A DNA stretch of 64,000 nt from Bremerella alba (GCF_013618625.1 NZ_JABRWO010000003.1:409256-473255); one strand, 5' to 3'; counted from the first letter of the stretch, positions 16,570 to 25,747 are shown. Notes: generated from the sequence alone by a model not told the origin. Numbers and translations are program-made.

Positions 16570-17052
16570 TTAACCTTCGGCCTTGGGCTGCTCTTCGCCA
16601 CCTTCGGTGGTTGCTTCAGCCGGTGCTGCCGCAGCTTCACCTTCAGCTGGAGCGGCAACTTCTTCGGTCGGAGCTTCGGCGTTTTCGCCTTCAGGGGCGG
16701 CCGGTGCTTCCGGTTCAGGCTCTTTGATTTCAACTTTCGGAGGAACGTAGGCAGTCTTGGTCGCCATGCGAGCCAAGGCTTCTTCGCGAGCTGCCAAGTG
16801 GCTGCCGTTGGAACCGTACTTACGGATCAAAACGGCCACTTTAGGTGAAGGCTGAGCACCGACGCCAAGCCAGTAGTCGACGCGTTCGGACTTCATGTTG
16901 ACCCGGGCGTCTTTTTCTTTGACGAAAGGATCGTAAGTGCCGAGATACTCAATTGCCTTGCCATCTCGCGGAGAGCGAGAATCCATGGCGCAAATACGAT
17001 AGAACGGACGGTGTGCCCGACCCATCTTTTTCATGCGAATGCGAACTGCCAC
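16570..17052 (-). CDS. rpsP: 30S ribosomal protein S16 with acidic Ala/Glu/Pro tail
   Basis: The first 80 or so residues are typical S16: VRIRMKKMGRAHRPFYRICA, DGKAIEYLGTYDP and VDYWLGVGAQPSPKVAVLIR. A C-terminal extension of about 70 residues rich in Ala, Glu and Pro (PEAPAAPEGENAEAPTEE and similar) follows, making the protein 160 residues against 80-90 in most bacteria. It starts with GTG behind AGGAG. It lies 52 bp after ffh and 15 bp before trmD. Confidence 0.95.
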   Translation of the reverse strand: MAVRIRMKKMGRAHRPFYRICAMDSRSPRDGKAIEYLGTYDPFVKEKDARVNMKSERVDYWLGVGAQPSPKVAVLIRKYGSNGSHLAAREEALARMATKTAYVPPKVEIKEPEPEAPAAPEGENAEAPTEEVAAPAEGEAAAAPAEATTEGGEEQPKAEG

Positions 17053-17104
17053 GTAACGTTACTCCTAAAGTAAATCTTTTGTCTAAACGCGCTCAACGAC
17101 GAGG

Positions 17105-18565
17105 TTAACGACGCCGCTTTTTGAGCTTCTTCTTAAGGTTCTTTTGAGTCTTAACGTCCTTCGCAGTCATCCGTTTACCGGTACTCTGCTTGGACTTTTT
17201 CATTTTGCCGGTCGGGTCCATGAGCTCGCCACTGCGAAGCTTCCGCATCATGTCCATGGCGCCCCCCATGCCACCACCGGCCATTCCCTTCATCAGCGAG
17301 GCCATGCTGTCGAACTGCTTGATCAGTTCGTTGACCTCTTGCGGGGAAACACCAGATCCTTTGGCAATCCGCTGGCGACGGCTGTTGTCGATCAACTTAG
17401 GATCGTTGCGTTCGACCGATGTCATCGAGTCGATCATCCCGCCCAGGCGACGCATTTCTTTTTCGTGGTCGCCGCCCTGCAGCATCTTGGTCATCTCGCC
17501 CATGCCTGGCATCATACCGAGCATCTTCTGCATTAGGCCTGGACGAGCAATCTGGTTGAGTTGCTTGCGGAAGTCGTCTAGCGTGAACTGGCCTTTTTGA
17601 AGCCGTTCCTGCGTCTTCTGGACTTGTTCCTGGTCGAACTCACGCTGGGCCATCTCGAACATCGATTGGATGTCGCCCATTCCGAGGATCCGGCTCGCAA
17701 AGCGGTCCGGATGGAAGGGTTCGAGGCCGTCCATGTGCTCGCTGGTACCGATGAATTTAATCGGTACACCGGTGACCTGTTTAACCGACAGCAATGCACC
17801 GCCTCGGGCATCGCCATCGAGTTTGGTCATGATGACGCCGTTGAGGTCCAGGGCATTGTTAAACGCCTTGGCACTATTGACCGCGTCTTGTCCGGTCATG
17901 CCGTCGACTACCAGGAAGGCCTTGTCAGGATGCACCTTCAGGTCGATCGTTTTGAGCTGTTGCATCAGCTCTTCGTCGATAGCCAGTCGACCGGCCGTGT
18001 CGAGAATCACGACATCGATACCATTTTCACGGGCATGCTTGACCGCGTTTTGGCAAACAGCGATCGGGTCGGTAGCACCCGGCTCACTGTAAACGGGCGT
18101 GTCGACGCTCTTACCGACGATATGCAGCTGATCGACGGCGGCAGGACGCTGAAGGTCAGCGGCACAAAGTAAGGCTTTTTTGCCATCTTGGCCGATTAAT
18201 CGCGCTAATTTACCGCACGTGGTTGTCTTACCAGCACCCTGCAAACCGCACATCATCAGCACGGTGACATCTTGTTTCAGGTGCAAGGTCGGGTCAGAGT
18301 CGCCGCCCAGCAGTTCGATCAGGGCCTCGTTGACTATACCGACAAGCTGCTGCTCAGGCTTGAGCGACTTGAGTACGTCTTGGCCAACGGCCTTGTCGGA
18401 GATGTCCTGCATGAAAGCCTTGACGACGTCATAACTTACGTCGGCTTCGAGCAGGGCGTTTTCGACCAGTTTCAGGCCCTCTCGCATGTTCGATTCGGTC
18501 AGACGGCCCTGTCCGCGCAGCGTCTTAAACGCTGATTGTAAGCCGTCTTGTAGCGATTCCAACAT
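17105..18565 (-). CDS. ffh: signal recognition particle protein (SRP54)
   Basis: The 486-residue GTPase binds signal sequences of nascent proteins and delivers ribosomes to the membrane with FtsY. It has the N domain, then the G domain (GLQGAGKTTTCGKLARL, DTAGRLAIDEEL, TKLDGDARGG, FIGTSEHMDGLEPF). The M domain follows: the methionine-rich finger MQKMLGMMPGMGEM, and RRQRIAKGSGVSPQEVNELI, the SRP-RNA-binding region. It ends with a strongly basic tail. A paralogue of its M domain is encoded just upstream. A promoter-like pair lies at 18690-18719. Confidence 0.97.
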   Translation of the reverse strand: MLESLQDGLQSAFKTLRGQGRLTESNMREGLKLVENALLEADVSYDVVKAFMQDISDKAVGQDVLKSLKPEQQLVGIVNEALIELLGGDSDPTLHLKQDVTVLMMCGLQGAGKTTTCGKLARLIGQDGKKALLCAADLQRPAAVDQLHIVGKSVDTPVYSEPGATDPIAVCQNAVKHARENGIDVVILDTAGRLAIDEELMQQLKTIDLKVHPDKAFLVVDGMTGQDAVNSAKAFNNALDLNGVIMTKLDGDARGGALLSVKQVTGVPIKFIGTSEHMDGLEPFHPDRFASRILGMGDIQSMFEMAQREFDQEQVQKTQERLQKGQFTLDDFRKQLNQIARPGLMQKMLGMMPGMGEMTKMLQGGDHEKEMRRLGGMIDSMTSVERNDPKLIDNSRRQRIAKGSGVSPQEVNELIKQFDSMASLMKGMAGGGMGGAMDMMRKLRSGELMDPTGKMKKSKQSTGKRMTAKDVKTQKNLKKKLKKRRR

Positions 18566-18689
18566 CGGAGGATTTGCCTAAGGGTCGATTATCACGTAGC
18601 TGGGAGTTCGCTCGGGGGACCGATGTCTTGCCCATTTCAAGGACAAAACAATCCCATGGCCCGCTCCCGAGAGATGGGTCGAAACGCGT

Positions 18690-18719
18690 ATTCTAGCGAA
18701 CCCCACGGCAGGTTGGCAA
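18690..18719 (-). promoter_or_regulatory. candidate promoter of ffh
   Basis: On the minus strand TTGCCA (18714-18719) and TAGAAT (18690-18695) are separated by 18 bases, about 125 bp before the ffh start. This would allow ffh to be expressed apart from the M-domain paralogue upstream. Confidence 0.45.
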
Positions 18720-18796
18720 TTGGTAAAGCGGGACAGGGAAAAGGTTTTTCGGTAGGTGGTGTTCCCTTGATGGGTGGTGAGTAGTGCTATGCATAG

Positions 18797-19225
18797 CTAC
18801 GAGTCGTCGTCTGTGCCTAGGATGTCGTCATCATCCCAATCATCGACAAGTTCTCCCCGACGAAGCTCTCGCAACTTTTCTATGGCATGGCGATTGCCAC
18901 CCTCTGCCATTTTCTTCATGAGCGTAGCCATACTCTCGAATTGTTTGATCAGATCGGTAGCTTCTCGCGGAGAGACTCCCGTGCCTTTGGCAATTTGCAG
19001 CCGTCGGCCGAGGTCGATCGACTTGGGATCGCTGCGTTCGACTGGGGTCATTGCGTCAATCATTCCGCCCAGGCGGCACATTTCTCTTTGGTGTTCGCCA
19101 CTTTGTAGCGTCTTAGTCATCTCGCCCATTCCGAGCGTGAGCCCCAGCATCCTCTTCAGAAGGCTTGGGCGAGTAATCTGTTCAAGCTGTTTTCTGAAAT
19201 CGTCCAGCGTAAAAGAGTGAGCCAT
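18797..19225 (-). CDS. stand-alone SRP54 M-domain paralogue without GTPase domain
   Basis: The 142-residue protein starts MAHSFTLDDFRKQLEQITRP and aligns along its length with the Ffh M domain encoded next to it, about two thirds identical by hand over roughly 124 residues. It has no N or G domain. Methionines fall from 18 to 9 in the aligned part (finger region KRMLGLTLGMGEMTKTL). The RNA-contact segment changes from SRRQRIAKGSG to GRRLQIAKGTG, and the basic Ffh tail is replaced by an acidic one (DDWDDDDILGTDDDS). The frame is intact with its own start, so it is unlikely to be a remnant. It begins 9 bp after the Trx/NHL lipoprotein gene and is probably translated from the same mRNA. Function unknown. 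Confidence 0.85.
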   Translation of the reverse strand: MAHSFTLDDFRKQLEQITRPSLLKRMLGLTLGMGEMTKTLQSGEHQREMCRLGGMIDAMTPVERSDPKSIDLGRRLQIAKGTGVSPREATDLIKQFESMATLMKKMAEGGNRHAIEKLRELRRGELVDDWDDDDILGTDDDS

Positions 19226-19234
19226 GTAGCTATC

Positions 19235-21031
19235 TTACTTCTGAATCGCACCTGGCAAAGCTTCGGGCCGTTTCTTCGCAGGCATCGGTTTAAGCCCTTT
19301 GATTTGCAGCGTGGAAACTTTTTTGGATTCTAAATCCATCACACGAATCAAGTGATTATTCGTATCGGCGATGTACAGTTTCCCGCCTGCATGCGAGATA
19401 CCGGTTGGTTCGTCGAACTGAGCGGGATCGTCGGCGGTCCCAGGTTCGCTGGTACCAGCGATCGTTGTTACGTTGCCTGTGGTCGCATCGACTGCTTTGA
19501 TCTTGTTGTTGTAGGTGTCCACTGTATAGATGATGCCGTCGACGTAAGTGACGCCCAGTGCATGCTGCAGTTTGGCTGTCTTGGCAGGGCCATCCACGTC
19601 CCCGAAGCTGAACAAGCGACCGTACGGTAAATGCGCTGTTCCGATCACTGTCCGCACGCTTCCTTCAGGGTCGAAGGGTACGGCGCGTATCGAACTTCCT
19701 TCGCTGTCGGCAACAAACAGAGACTTACCGTCGGAGGTCAAACCTGAGGGTTGAGCAAAAGACGAGTGGCCTTGCTGGTAAGGAATCGATGGAAGCAAGG
19801 GGCCGTCGACGATGTCTTCGCGACCGTTGCCTGCGTAGGGGCCGATTTCCGACTCATCGAGCTTCATTTTCCAGATCTGGTGCGGACCTGCCATGGCGAT
19901 GTAGAGACTGTCACCATGCGGCCAAAGAGCCCAAGGGCTGTTGATTGGCGTTGTCTTCGGAGTGCCAACGAATCGTTTCGGCAAGCTCGATAAGGTGGCG
20001 TCTTCGCCAACGCCAGGCCAGTTGTTTTTGGCCTGTTCACCTACGCCTGCGATCGTTGAAACCTGCTTCTCTTTCAAATCGATTTTGCGAATGAGGTGGT
20101 TTTCGGTATCGGCAACATACAAAGTGTCCTGCTTAAGGGCCATGCCTTGCGGGTGATCGAATTGGGCAGATTCGTAGGCACCGTCTGCGGAACCGATCTC
20201 TCCGCTGCCAATGACCTCCTGCAATTCTCCATCGAGTGAAGTGATCACGATTCGGTTGTGATTGCTGTCTGAAATGAACAACCGATTCGACTTTTCATCG
20301 GCCAAGACTTTCCCTGGAAATCGTAGTTGGGTGGGCTGCTGATCGTAGGCCAGCAGATCGAACTGAATCGGAGTTTCGTCGAGAGAACCATTTTCTCGGT
20401 AATAAGGCATCGCTCGATTAAGCACCTCGCGAATATCGTCTGCTTTGAACTCTCCGCGGCGAAGGTAAACAACGTTGCCTTCGGGATCGATCAGGTACAT
20501 TGTGGGCCAACTACTGACGCTGAAGCTATTCCAGATCTTCATCTCGTCGTCGTTCACAACGGGATGTTCGATCTCGTATCGGAGGATCGCTTCGCTGATG
20601 TTTTTGGCCTCTTTTTCAGTGTCAAATTTGGCAGAGTGAACGCCGATCACAACTAACTGGTTGGGGAATTCGTGCTCTAACTTCTTAAGTTCAGGGAGGA
20701 TATGAATGCAATTGATGCAGCAGTAAGTCCAGAAGTCGAGCAAGACGAACTTGCCTTTGAGCTCTTCGAGCTCCAAAGGCTCTTTGGTGTTCATCCACTC
20801 CATGTCCTGCGGAAACTCGGGCGCAGGTATGCGTGCGCGGAAGGGATGATCGTCTTCTTTGGCATCAGGCGTATCGTCTGCTGCTTTTTCCTTTGCCGCG
20901 ACCGGTTGCTGTTCTTCGGCCATCGCAAACGGATGGGATGAGGAACTGCCACAACCAACTAGCAGCAAGACAGCAGCAAACATGGCTAGCTTGCGTAAAA
21001 TGAATTTCGGAGAAAAGTGCAGGTAAGGCAT
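19235..21031 (-). CDS. lipoprotein with thioredoxin-like domain and NHL-repeat propeller (NHLRC2-like)
   Basis: The protein has a lipoprotein signal (FAAVLLLVGCGSSSS, lipobox LVGC), then a thioredoxin-like domain (FVLLDFWTYCCINCIHILPE; the CxxC is Cys-Ile-Asn-Cys) at about residues 65-200. About 380 residues of NHL repeats follow, with units such as FPGKVLADEKSNRLFISDSN and DHPQGMALKQDTLYVADTEN. The layout matches human NHLRC2 and bacterial relatives, whose exact role is unclear; a redox or disulfide function at the cell envelope is a reasonable guess. The M-domain paralogue follows after 9 bp. Confidence 0.88.
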   Translation of the reverse strand: MPYLHFSPKFILRKLAMFAAVLLLVGCGSSSSHPFAMAEEQQPVAAKEKAADDTPDAKEDDHPFRARIPAPEFPQDMEWMNTKEPLELEELKGKFVLLDFWTYCCINCIHILPELKKLEHEFPNQLVVIGVHSAKFDTEKEAKNISEAILRYEIEHPVVNDDEMKIWNSFSVSSWPTMYLIDPEGNVVYLRRGEFKADDIREVLNRAMPYYRENGSLDETPIQFDLLAYDQQPTQLRFPGKVLADEKSNRLFISDSNHNRIVITSLDGELQEVIGSGEIGSADGAYESAQFDHPQGMALKQDTLYVADTENHLIRKIDLKEKQVSTIAGVGEQAKNNWPGVGEDATLSSLPKRFVGTPKTTPINSPWALWPHGDSLYIAMAGPHQIWKMKLDESEIGPYAGNGREDIVDGPLLPSIPYQQGHSSFAQPSGLTSDGKSLFVADSEGSSIRAVPFDPEGSVRTVIGTAHLPYGRLFSFGDVDGPAKTAKLQHALGVTYVDGIIYTVDTYNNKIKAVDATTGNVTTIAGTSEPGTADDPAQFDEPTGISHAGGKLYIADTNNHLIRVMDLESKKVSTLQIKGLKPMPAKKRPEALPGAIQK

Positions 21032-21060
21032 CTATAGGACCTTCCGGATTCGAGGGCAGG

Positions 21061-21079
21061 ATTCCAATAAAATTGGAAT
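21061..21079. promoter_or_regulatory. perfect palindrome upstream of Trx/NHL gene
   Basis: ATTCCAAT-AAA-ATTGGAAT has perfect 8-bp arms and lies 30 bp before the Trx/NHL start. It is a likely operator; no T-run makes a terminator unlikely. Confidence 0.45.
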
Positions 21080-21252
21080 GATTTAGGGAGAGAATGGCTG
21101 TGTTTATTCTTACAATACTAGTAGTTTACCGGCTCAGGATGTTCCGGGTAGCTCTTTTCACATGATGTCTGGCGTGCATGCATCGACCACTCTGTAGGGG
21201 AGTCTGGCGAGCATCTTGAAAAAATTCCTGGGGTGAGCATGGAATTTTGCCG

Positions 21253-21279
21253 ACAATCTATAACGATTATAGCGATTGT
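21253..21279. promoter_or_regulatory. imperfect dyad upstream of DUF1573 gene
   Basis: ACAATC pairs with GATTGT and the inner TATAA with TTATA, with a two-base offset on one side. It could be an operator in the divergent region. Confidence 0.3.
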
Positions 21280-21428
21280 TCCGGGTACGTCCGGAAACGA
21301 TATTGTCGAACGTGCACCGAGGAACGTGCTACCTTTGGTGGAATGGTCTACGTGTGGTGAAGTCGGAGTGACTTGGGCCACATCCTACCCTTATGGACCA
21401 AGCCCGCCAAATATCGGAGGATCAAAAC

Positions 21429-22430
21429 GTGTTTCGTAAAGTATGGCTCGCTGTCTGTCTCTTACCACTATTAGCATCCTTCGGCATGGGCCAGGATTGG
21501 GCGAACAAGATGTTCAAAGTTCGCTCGCACGATTTCGGTGCCGTGGCTAAAGGGGCCAAAGTTACCTATGAGTTTGAACTTCAAAACATCTATGAAGAAG
21601 ATGTTCATATCGCCAGTGTTCGTTCCAGCTGCGGCTGCACGAGCCCTTCGATCAAGAACGACACCTTGAAAACGTGGGAAAAAGGGGCGATTGTCGCGAA
21701 ACTGAACACCGACAGCTTCCTGGGCCATAAAAGTGCGACCGTTACGGTCACAATCGATAAGCCTTTTTATGCGGAAGTTCAGTTGAATGTTTCGACGGAC
21801 ATTCGCGGTGACTTGGTTTTTCAGCCAGGCTCGGTCCAGTTCGGTAACGTCGAACAAGGTGAAAGTGGCGTTGCCAAGATTCACGTGACTCAGGCCGGTC
21901 GTAGCGACTGGAAAATCACGGATGTTCGTAGTAACGACGATTTCCTAGGCGTCGAACTAAGTGAAACCAATCGTGGTGGCGGTCGGGTTGGATACGATTT
22001 GGTCGTTCGCCTAAAAGATAATGCTCCGGTCGGTTTTATTTCGAGCCAATTGGCATTGATTACCAACGACAAGCGAAGCCCTTCCGTGTCGCTGCCTGTC
22101 GAAGGCAAAGTCGAGTCGGCTTTGAACGTCAGCCCGAGCGCTTTGTCGCTAGGTGAGTTGAAGCCCGGCCAAAAGACCGAAGCGAAATTAATCGTGCGAG
22201 CCAAGAAGCCGTTTCTTATTACTGGTATCAACTGTGACAGCGAAAGCTTTCAGTTTGCGGCTTTGCCAGAGGAACCCAAGAAGCTTCACTTCCTGCCACT
22301 AACGTTTACCGCGGGAAGCGAAGGTGGAACGGTCGTTAAGAAGATAACCATCGAGACCGACCTCGGTGAAGGTATCAGTGGCGAGTCAGTTGCGACCGTC
22401 GTGGTGACCGAAGGAAAATCGGAAACCTAG
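21429..22430 (+). CDS. secreted DUF1573-family protein
   Basis: GGAGG seven bases before a GTG at 21429 sets the start, giving 333 residues; the frame extends back to 21393 without support. A signal peptide (VWLAVCLLPLLASFGMGQ) is followed by a DUF1573 Ig-like module: HDFGAVAKGAKVTYEFELQN and VRSSCGCTSPS with the characteristic Cys-Gly-Cys. Two more beta-sandwich repeats follow (VQFGNVEQGESGVAKIHV and LSLGELKPGQKTEAKLIV). Such proteins are common in planctomycetes; the function is unknown. It is followed by a bidirectional terminator. Confidence 0.85.
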   Translation: MFRKVWLAVCLLPLLASFGMGQDWANKMFKVRSHDFGAVAKGAKVTYEFELQNIYEEDVHIASVRSSCGCTSPSIKNDTLKTWEKGAIVAKLNTDSFLGHKSATVTVTIDKPFYAEVQLNVSTDIRGDLVFQPGSVQFGNVEQGESGVAKIHVTQAGRSDWKITDVRSNDDFLGVELSETNRGGGRVGYDLVVRLKDNAPVGFISSQLALITNDKRSPSVSLPVEGKVESALNVSPSALSLGELKPGQKTEAKLIVRAKKPFLITGINCDSESFQFAALPEEPKKLHFLPLTFTAGSEGGTVVKKITIETDLGEGISGESVATVVVTEGKSET

Positions 22431-22456
22431 TCGATAACGGTATCTCCAAAAAGTAA

Positions 22457-22496
22457 AAAACAGGCCCCCGATTCGTGATTGAATCAGGGGCCTGTT
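22457..22496 (+). terminator. bidirectional terminator between DUF1573 gene and cstA-like gene
   Basis: A long stem (ACAGGCCCC with GGGGCCTGT, plus GATTC with GAATC) is flanked by an A-run and T-run. It serves both convergent genes. Confidence 0.85.
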
Positions 22497-22499
22497 TGG

Positions 22500-24386
22500 T
22501 TATGAGTTCTCCGCGGCTACGACAGGTTTCTTCTCCGGCAACGGAGGGAGCGATTCTTCCAAGACACCCTTCACACGCGGCCACATTACGATTGCTTCGA
22601 ATAACATCCATGCTTGCAGGATGAGCACGCCAACGCCCAAGACTAACAGTAACCATTGCTGTTTAGCCCAATATCCCGTCTCGCTGAAGACGTTGTAGTA
22701 CATTGCCAAGGCTGGCAAGATGAGCATCGCGATCATCGGCAGGGCAACAAACCAAATCGGTTTGTTACGCCGCCACAAGTAGAACGCGGTGACCATCATG
22801 GCAAGTCCTGCAAGCAATTGATTGATTGCTCCAAACAATGGCCAGAGCAGTGTCCCACCTTTGCCGGGTACTGTGTCGGCAAATACGGCGATCGCTAATG
22901 CCGAAATCACGGCCACGGCCGTCGCCGCATATTTTCCAGAAAGAGGCCTGGTCACTGGTACCGATACGAACAGTTCCTGCAGGACATATCGTTGAAGTCG
23001 CGTGGCCGTGTCGAGGGTCGTGGCTGCGAAATTCGCGACGAGTACCGCAATAATGCTGATGCCGATTTCTAGGGGAATGCCGATCGCAGTGAGGAAGTTC
23101 GCTCCTCCTTCGACAAAAGCCGCCACCAAGTTTGGCAGTTTGAAATCACTCCAATTCTTCGTGATAGCGTACCGAGTTTCCCAAGCGGCTTGCCCTGTTA
23201 GCGGTACGCCTTCGGCATCGGTCATAGCGGTGTATACGTACGACCCGTCAGGCCCTTTGCTCCCTTCAAAGATGCCCATGCCGACGCCTGCACAGCAAGC
23301 AAGGATAACGATAACGGCGAGCCCGCCTTCCAGGAGCATGGCACCGTAGCCGATGTATTGGGCATCAGATTCTTTCTCGACTTGCTTACTCGAGGTTCCG
23401 CTACTGACTAGGCAATGAAATCCACTACACGCACCGCAGGCGATCGTAATAAATAGAAACGGAAAGATGGGGGGGGCACCTGCCGGCATCGTCGTCGCCA
23501 CCGCAGGCGTTGCCTGGGCCAGATCTGCCGCACCGGTCACACTCGCCACAAGAAGTCCCACGAACAGCAGCACTAACGCCACGATCAACTGATGGCTGTT
23601 GACATAGTCGCGAGGCTGAAGCAGCAGCCAAACCGGTAACACGGAAGCGGCGAAACAGTAACCCAATAAAATGACGGTCCAGATCATCAAGGCGCTTAGG
23701 TAGTGATTTTCTGCAAGAGTAGGTCCCAGAACCTTCGCCAAAATCAACGAAAGATCGATGGGCAGGTAATAGACGCCCACGAGAATCGAAGCGTAGACAA
23801 TAAACAGAGCAACCAGTGATGGAAGCAGCAGGTGGGCATCTTTTTTACGGGCGTAAATACCCAAGGCAATCGCAATCGGCATGCTGATCCAAACCGGCAA
23901 TACGGTTTGTGGGTATTCAGCAAAGATGACAGCCACCACTAACCCAAAGATCGCTAGGACGACCATCAACGCGGCGGCAAGCACGATGAGAAACAAATAC
24001 TTGGCACGCTTGTTAATCATACGGCCAGCGATTTGACCGACAGTTTGCCCTCGGTTGCGAAGTGAGATGATCAAAGCACCCAGATCATGAACGGCTCCCA
24101 CGAAGATCGAACCGAATACGACCCACAACAGGGCCGGAAGCCAACCCCAGAAAACGGCGATGGCGGGGCCCACAATGGGACCGGTGCCTGCGATGCTGGT
24201 GAAATGGTGTCCGAAGACAACTTGACGATCGGTTGGGCAGTAGTCGATATCGTCCCGGAGCTGTTTGCTGGGGACTTCATTGCTATCGTCAAGCTCGAAT
24301 AGCCGTTTCGATAGCCAGCGCCCATACGTGTTATAGGCAACAATAAAGCCAACGAAAGACAGAACGGCAACAATTAGCGTCGACAT
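22500..24386 (-). CDS. carbon starvation protein A family transporter
   Basis: The protein has about 15 membrane helices and the CstA signature set: FGHHFTSIAGTGPIVGPAIA, the CACSGFHCLVSSGTSSKQVE motif near the middle and the conserved NYxTYGxW-like start AYNTYGRWLSKRLFEL. CstA proteins take up peptides or pyruvate in enterobacteria; the substrate here is unknown. The length of 628 residues from the ATG at 24386 is usual. The 13-residue longer form from 24425 is possible but lacks hydrophobic support. It shares a terminator with the DUF1573 gene. Confidence 0.9.
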   Translation of the reverse strand: MSTLIVAVLSFVGFIVAYNTYGRWLSKRLFELDDSNEVPSKQLRDDIDYCPTDRQVVFGHHFTSIAGTGPIVGPAIAVFWGWLPALLWVVFGSIFVGAVHDLGALIISLRNRGQTVGQIAGRMINKRAKYLFLIVLAAALMVVLAIFGLVVAVIFAEYPQTVLPVWISMPIAIALGIYARKKDAHLLLPSLVALFIVYASILVGVYYLPIDLSLILAKVLGPTLAENHYLSALMIWTVILLGYCFAASVLPVWLLLQPRDYVNSHQLIVALVLLFVGLLVASVTGAADLAQATPAVATTMPAGAPPIFPFLFITIACGACSGFHCLVSSGTSSKQVEKESDAQYIGYGAMLLEGGLAVIVILACCAGVGMGIFEGSKGPDGSYVYTAMTDAEGVPLTGQAAWETRYAITKNWSDFKLPNLVAAFVEGGANFLTAIGIPLEIGISIIAVLVANFAATTLDTATRLQRYVLQELFVSVPVTRPLSGKYAATAVAVISALAIAVFADTVPGKGGTLLWPLFGAINQLLAGLAMMVTAFYLWRRNKPIWFVALPMIAMLILPALAMYYNVFSETGYWAKQQWLLLVLGVGVLILQAWMLFEAIVMWPRVKGVLEESLPPLPEKKPVVAAENS

Positions 24387-24586
24387 AAGCGTAAAATTTG
24401 TGTCACGACGTGAGGCATCGTGCATCCAACAGAGGAGCGAACTTGATGGTGGGTGGTACGCAGGGATAGTGAGCTTTCCTGCTTATCTCTATAATGATGA
24501 ATTCTTTCAGCGACGTGAATAGCTCACAATTCAATTGAGATAAATTTTTTTCGCGGCTTTGCGCTTTCAAAAGGACTAGAACGACC

Positions 24587-25648
24587 GTGTCGGAAAAGAT
24601 TGAAAACGTCATTATCGTCGGAAGTGGCCCTGCGGGATGGACTGCCGCCATCTATGCAGCTCGAGCCAATTTGAAGCCGCTTCTCTACGAAGGTGCTGCG
24701 CTTCAAGAGCACTACGATCTCGGACGGGGGCCACTCGGCCAGTTGGCAATGACGACGGAAGTAGAGAACTTCCCCGGATTTCCCTCTGGCGACCTGGGCG
24801 GTTACTTGGATGACGCCATTGACGATAGCTTGCGTCAGTATATGGCACCGCACCAAAAGCATGGTGTCAGCGGTCCTGAATTGATGGAGCTAATGCGGCA
24901 ACAAGCCAAGAACTTTGGCACTCGGGTTGTAACCGACGACATCGTAGAAGTTGATTTCAGCGAACAGCCATTCAAACTCAAGCCTCGCGAAGGCGAAGAA
25001 TGGCTAAAAGCCCGCTCAGTGATTATCGCTACGGGCGCTCGTGCAAATTACCTCGGATTGAAATCGGAAGAAACCTACAAGAACCGGGGCGTTAGTGCCT
25101 GTGCCGTATGCGACGGCGCTTTGCCGCGTTTCCGTGAAAAGCCATGCATCGTGGTAGGTGGAGGCGACTCGGCTATTGAAGAAGCCGATTACATGAGCAA
25201 GTACAGCTCGGTCGTCTATTTGGTACATCGTCGAGACAAATTCCGGGCTTCCCAGGCCATGGTCGATCGGGTCACGGAAAACAAGAAGGTCGAAGTTGTT
25301 TGGAATCACGTCGTGACCGAGGTGCTCGGCGACGATCAAAACGGCGTCACCGGGGCCATGCTGGAAAGCACGGTGGATGATTCCACGAAGAAGCTCGATG
25401 CGAGTGGGTTCTTTCTAGCCATCGGTCATACACCCAACACCGACTTTCTGAAGGGGAAGTTGGAAATGAATAACGCGGGCTATCTTAAGTGGACGGTTCC
25501 CTTTCGTACCAATACAAGCGTCAACGGCGTCTTTGCTTCCGGGGACGTGGCCGACGACTACTATCGCCAGGCTGTAACAGCAGCAGGAACCGGTTGTATG
25601 TCGGCACTGGATGCGGAACGCTGGTTGGCCTCGCAGGGCTTGCATTAA
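24587..25648 (+). CDS. trxB: thioredoxin reductase
   Basis: This 353-residue FAD/NADPH enzyme keeps thioredoxin reduced. It has the FAD motif [20 protein letters not shown], the redox-active CAVCDG (Cys-Ala-Val-Cys), the NADPH motif [17 protein letters not shown] and the C-terminal FAD contact [20 protein letters not shown]. The start is a GTG at 24587. An insert of about 10 residues after LYEGAAL makes it slightly longer than E. coli TrxB. It is likely transcribed alone, ahead of a hairpin. Confidence 0.95.
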   Translation: MSEKIENVIIVGSGPAGWTAAIYAARANLKPLLYEGAALQEHYDLGRGPLGQLAMTTEVENFPGFPSGDLGGYLDDAIDDSLRQYMAPHQKHGVSGPELMELMRQQAKNFGTRVVTDDIVEVDFSEQPFKLKPREGEEWLKARSVIIATGARANYLGLKSEETYKNRGVSACAVCDGALPRFREKPCIVVGGGDSAIEEADYMSKYSSVVYLVHRRDKFRASQAMVDRVTENKKVEVVWNHVVTEVLGDDQNGVTGAMLESTVDDSTKKLDASGFFLAIGHTPNTDFLKGKLEMNNAGYLKWTVPFRTNTSVNGVFASGDVADDYYRQAVTAAGTGCMSALDAERWLASQGLH

Positions 25649-25718
25649 GCTAAAAATGCAACCATCATTAGATGCACTGAGAACCTTGCACGTTCCGTGT
25701 GTCAACGAAAAAACGCAG

Positions 25719-25747
25719 CAAGGGGGACGAAGATCGTTCCCCTTGTT
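25719..25747 (+). terminator. hairpin after trxB
   Basis: CAAGGGG at 25719-25725 pairs with CCCCTTG at 25739-25745, extended inward by AC/GT, and is followed by a weak T-rich stretch. It is probably a terminator of trxB. Confidence 0.55.

Larger units (their letters stand above)
21032..21428. other. 397-bp divergent intergenic region with dyads and direct repeats
   Basis: No gene is seen. It holds a perfect 8-bp-arm palindrome at 21061-21079 and an imperfect dyad at 21253-21279. GTTCCGGGTA is directly repeated (21141-21150, 21278-21287), as is GAACGTGC (21308-21315, 21322-21329). These could serve promoters for both the Trx/NHL gene and the DUF1573 gene. Confidence 0.5.
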
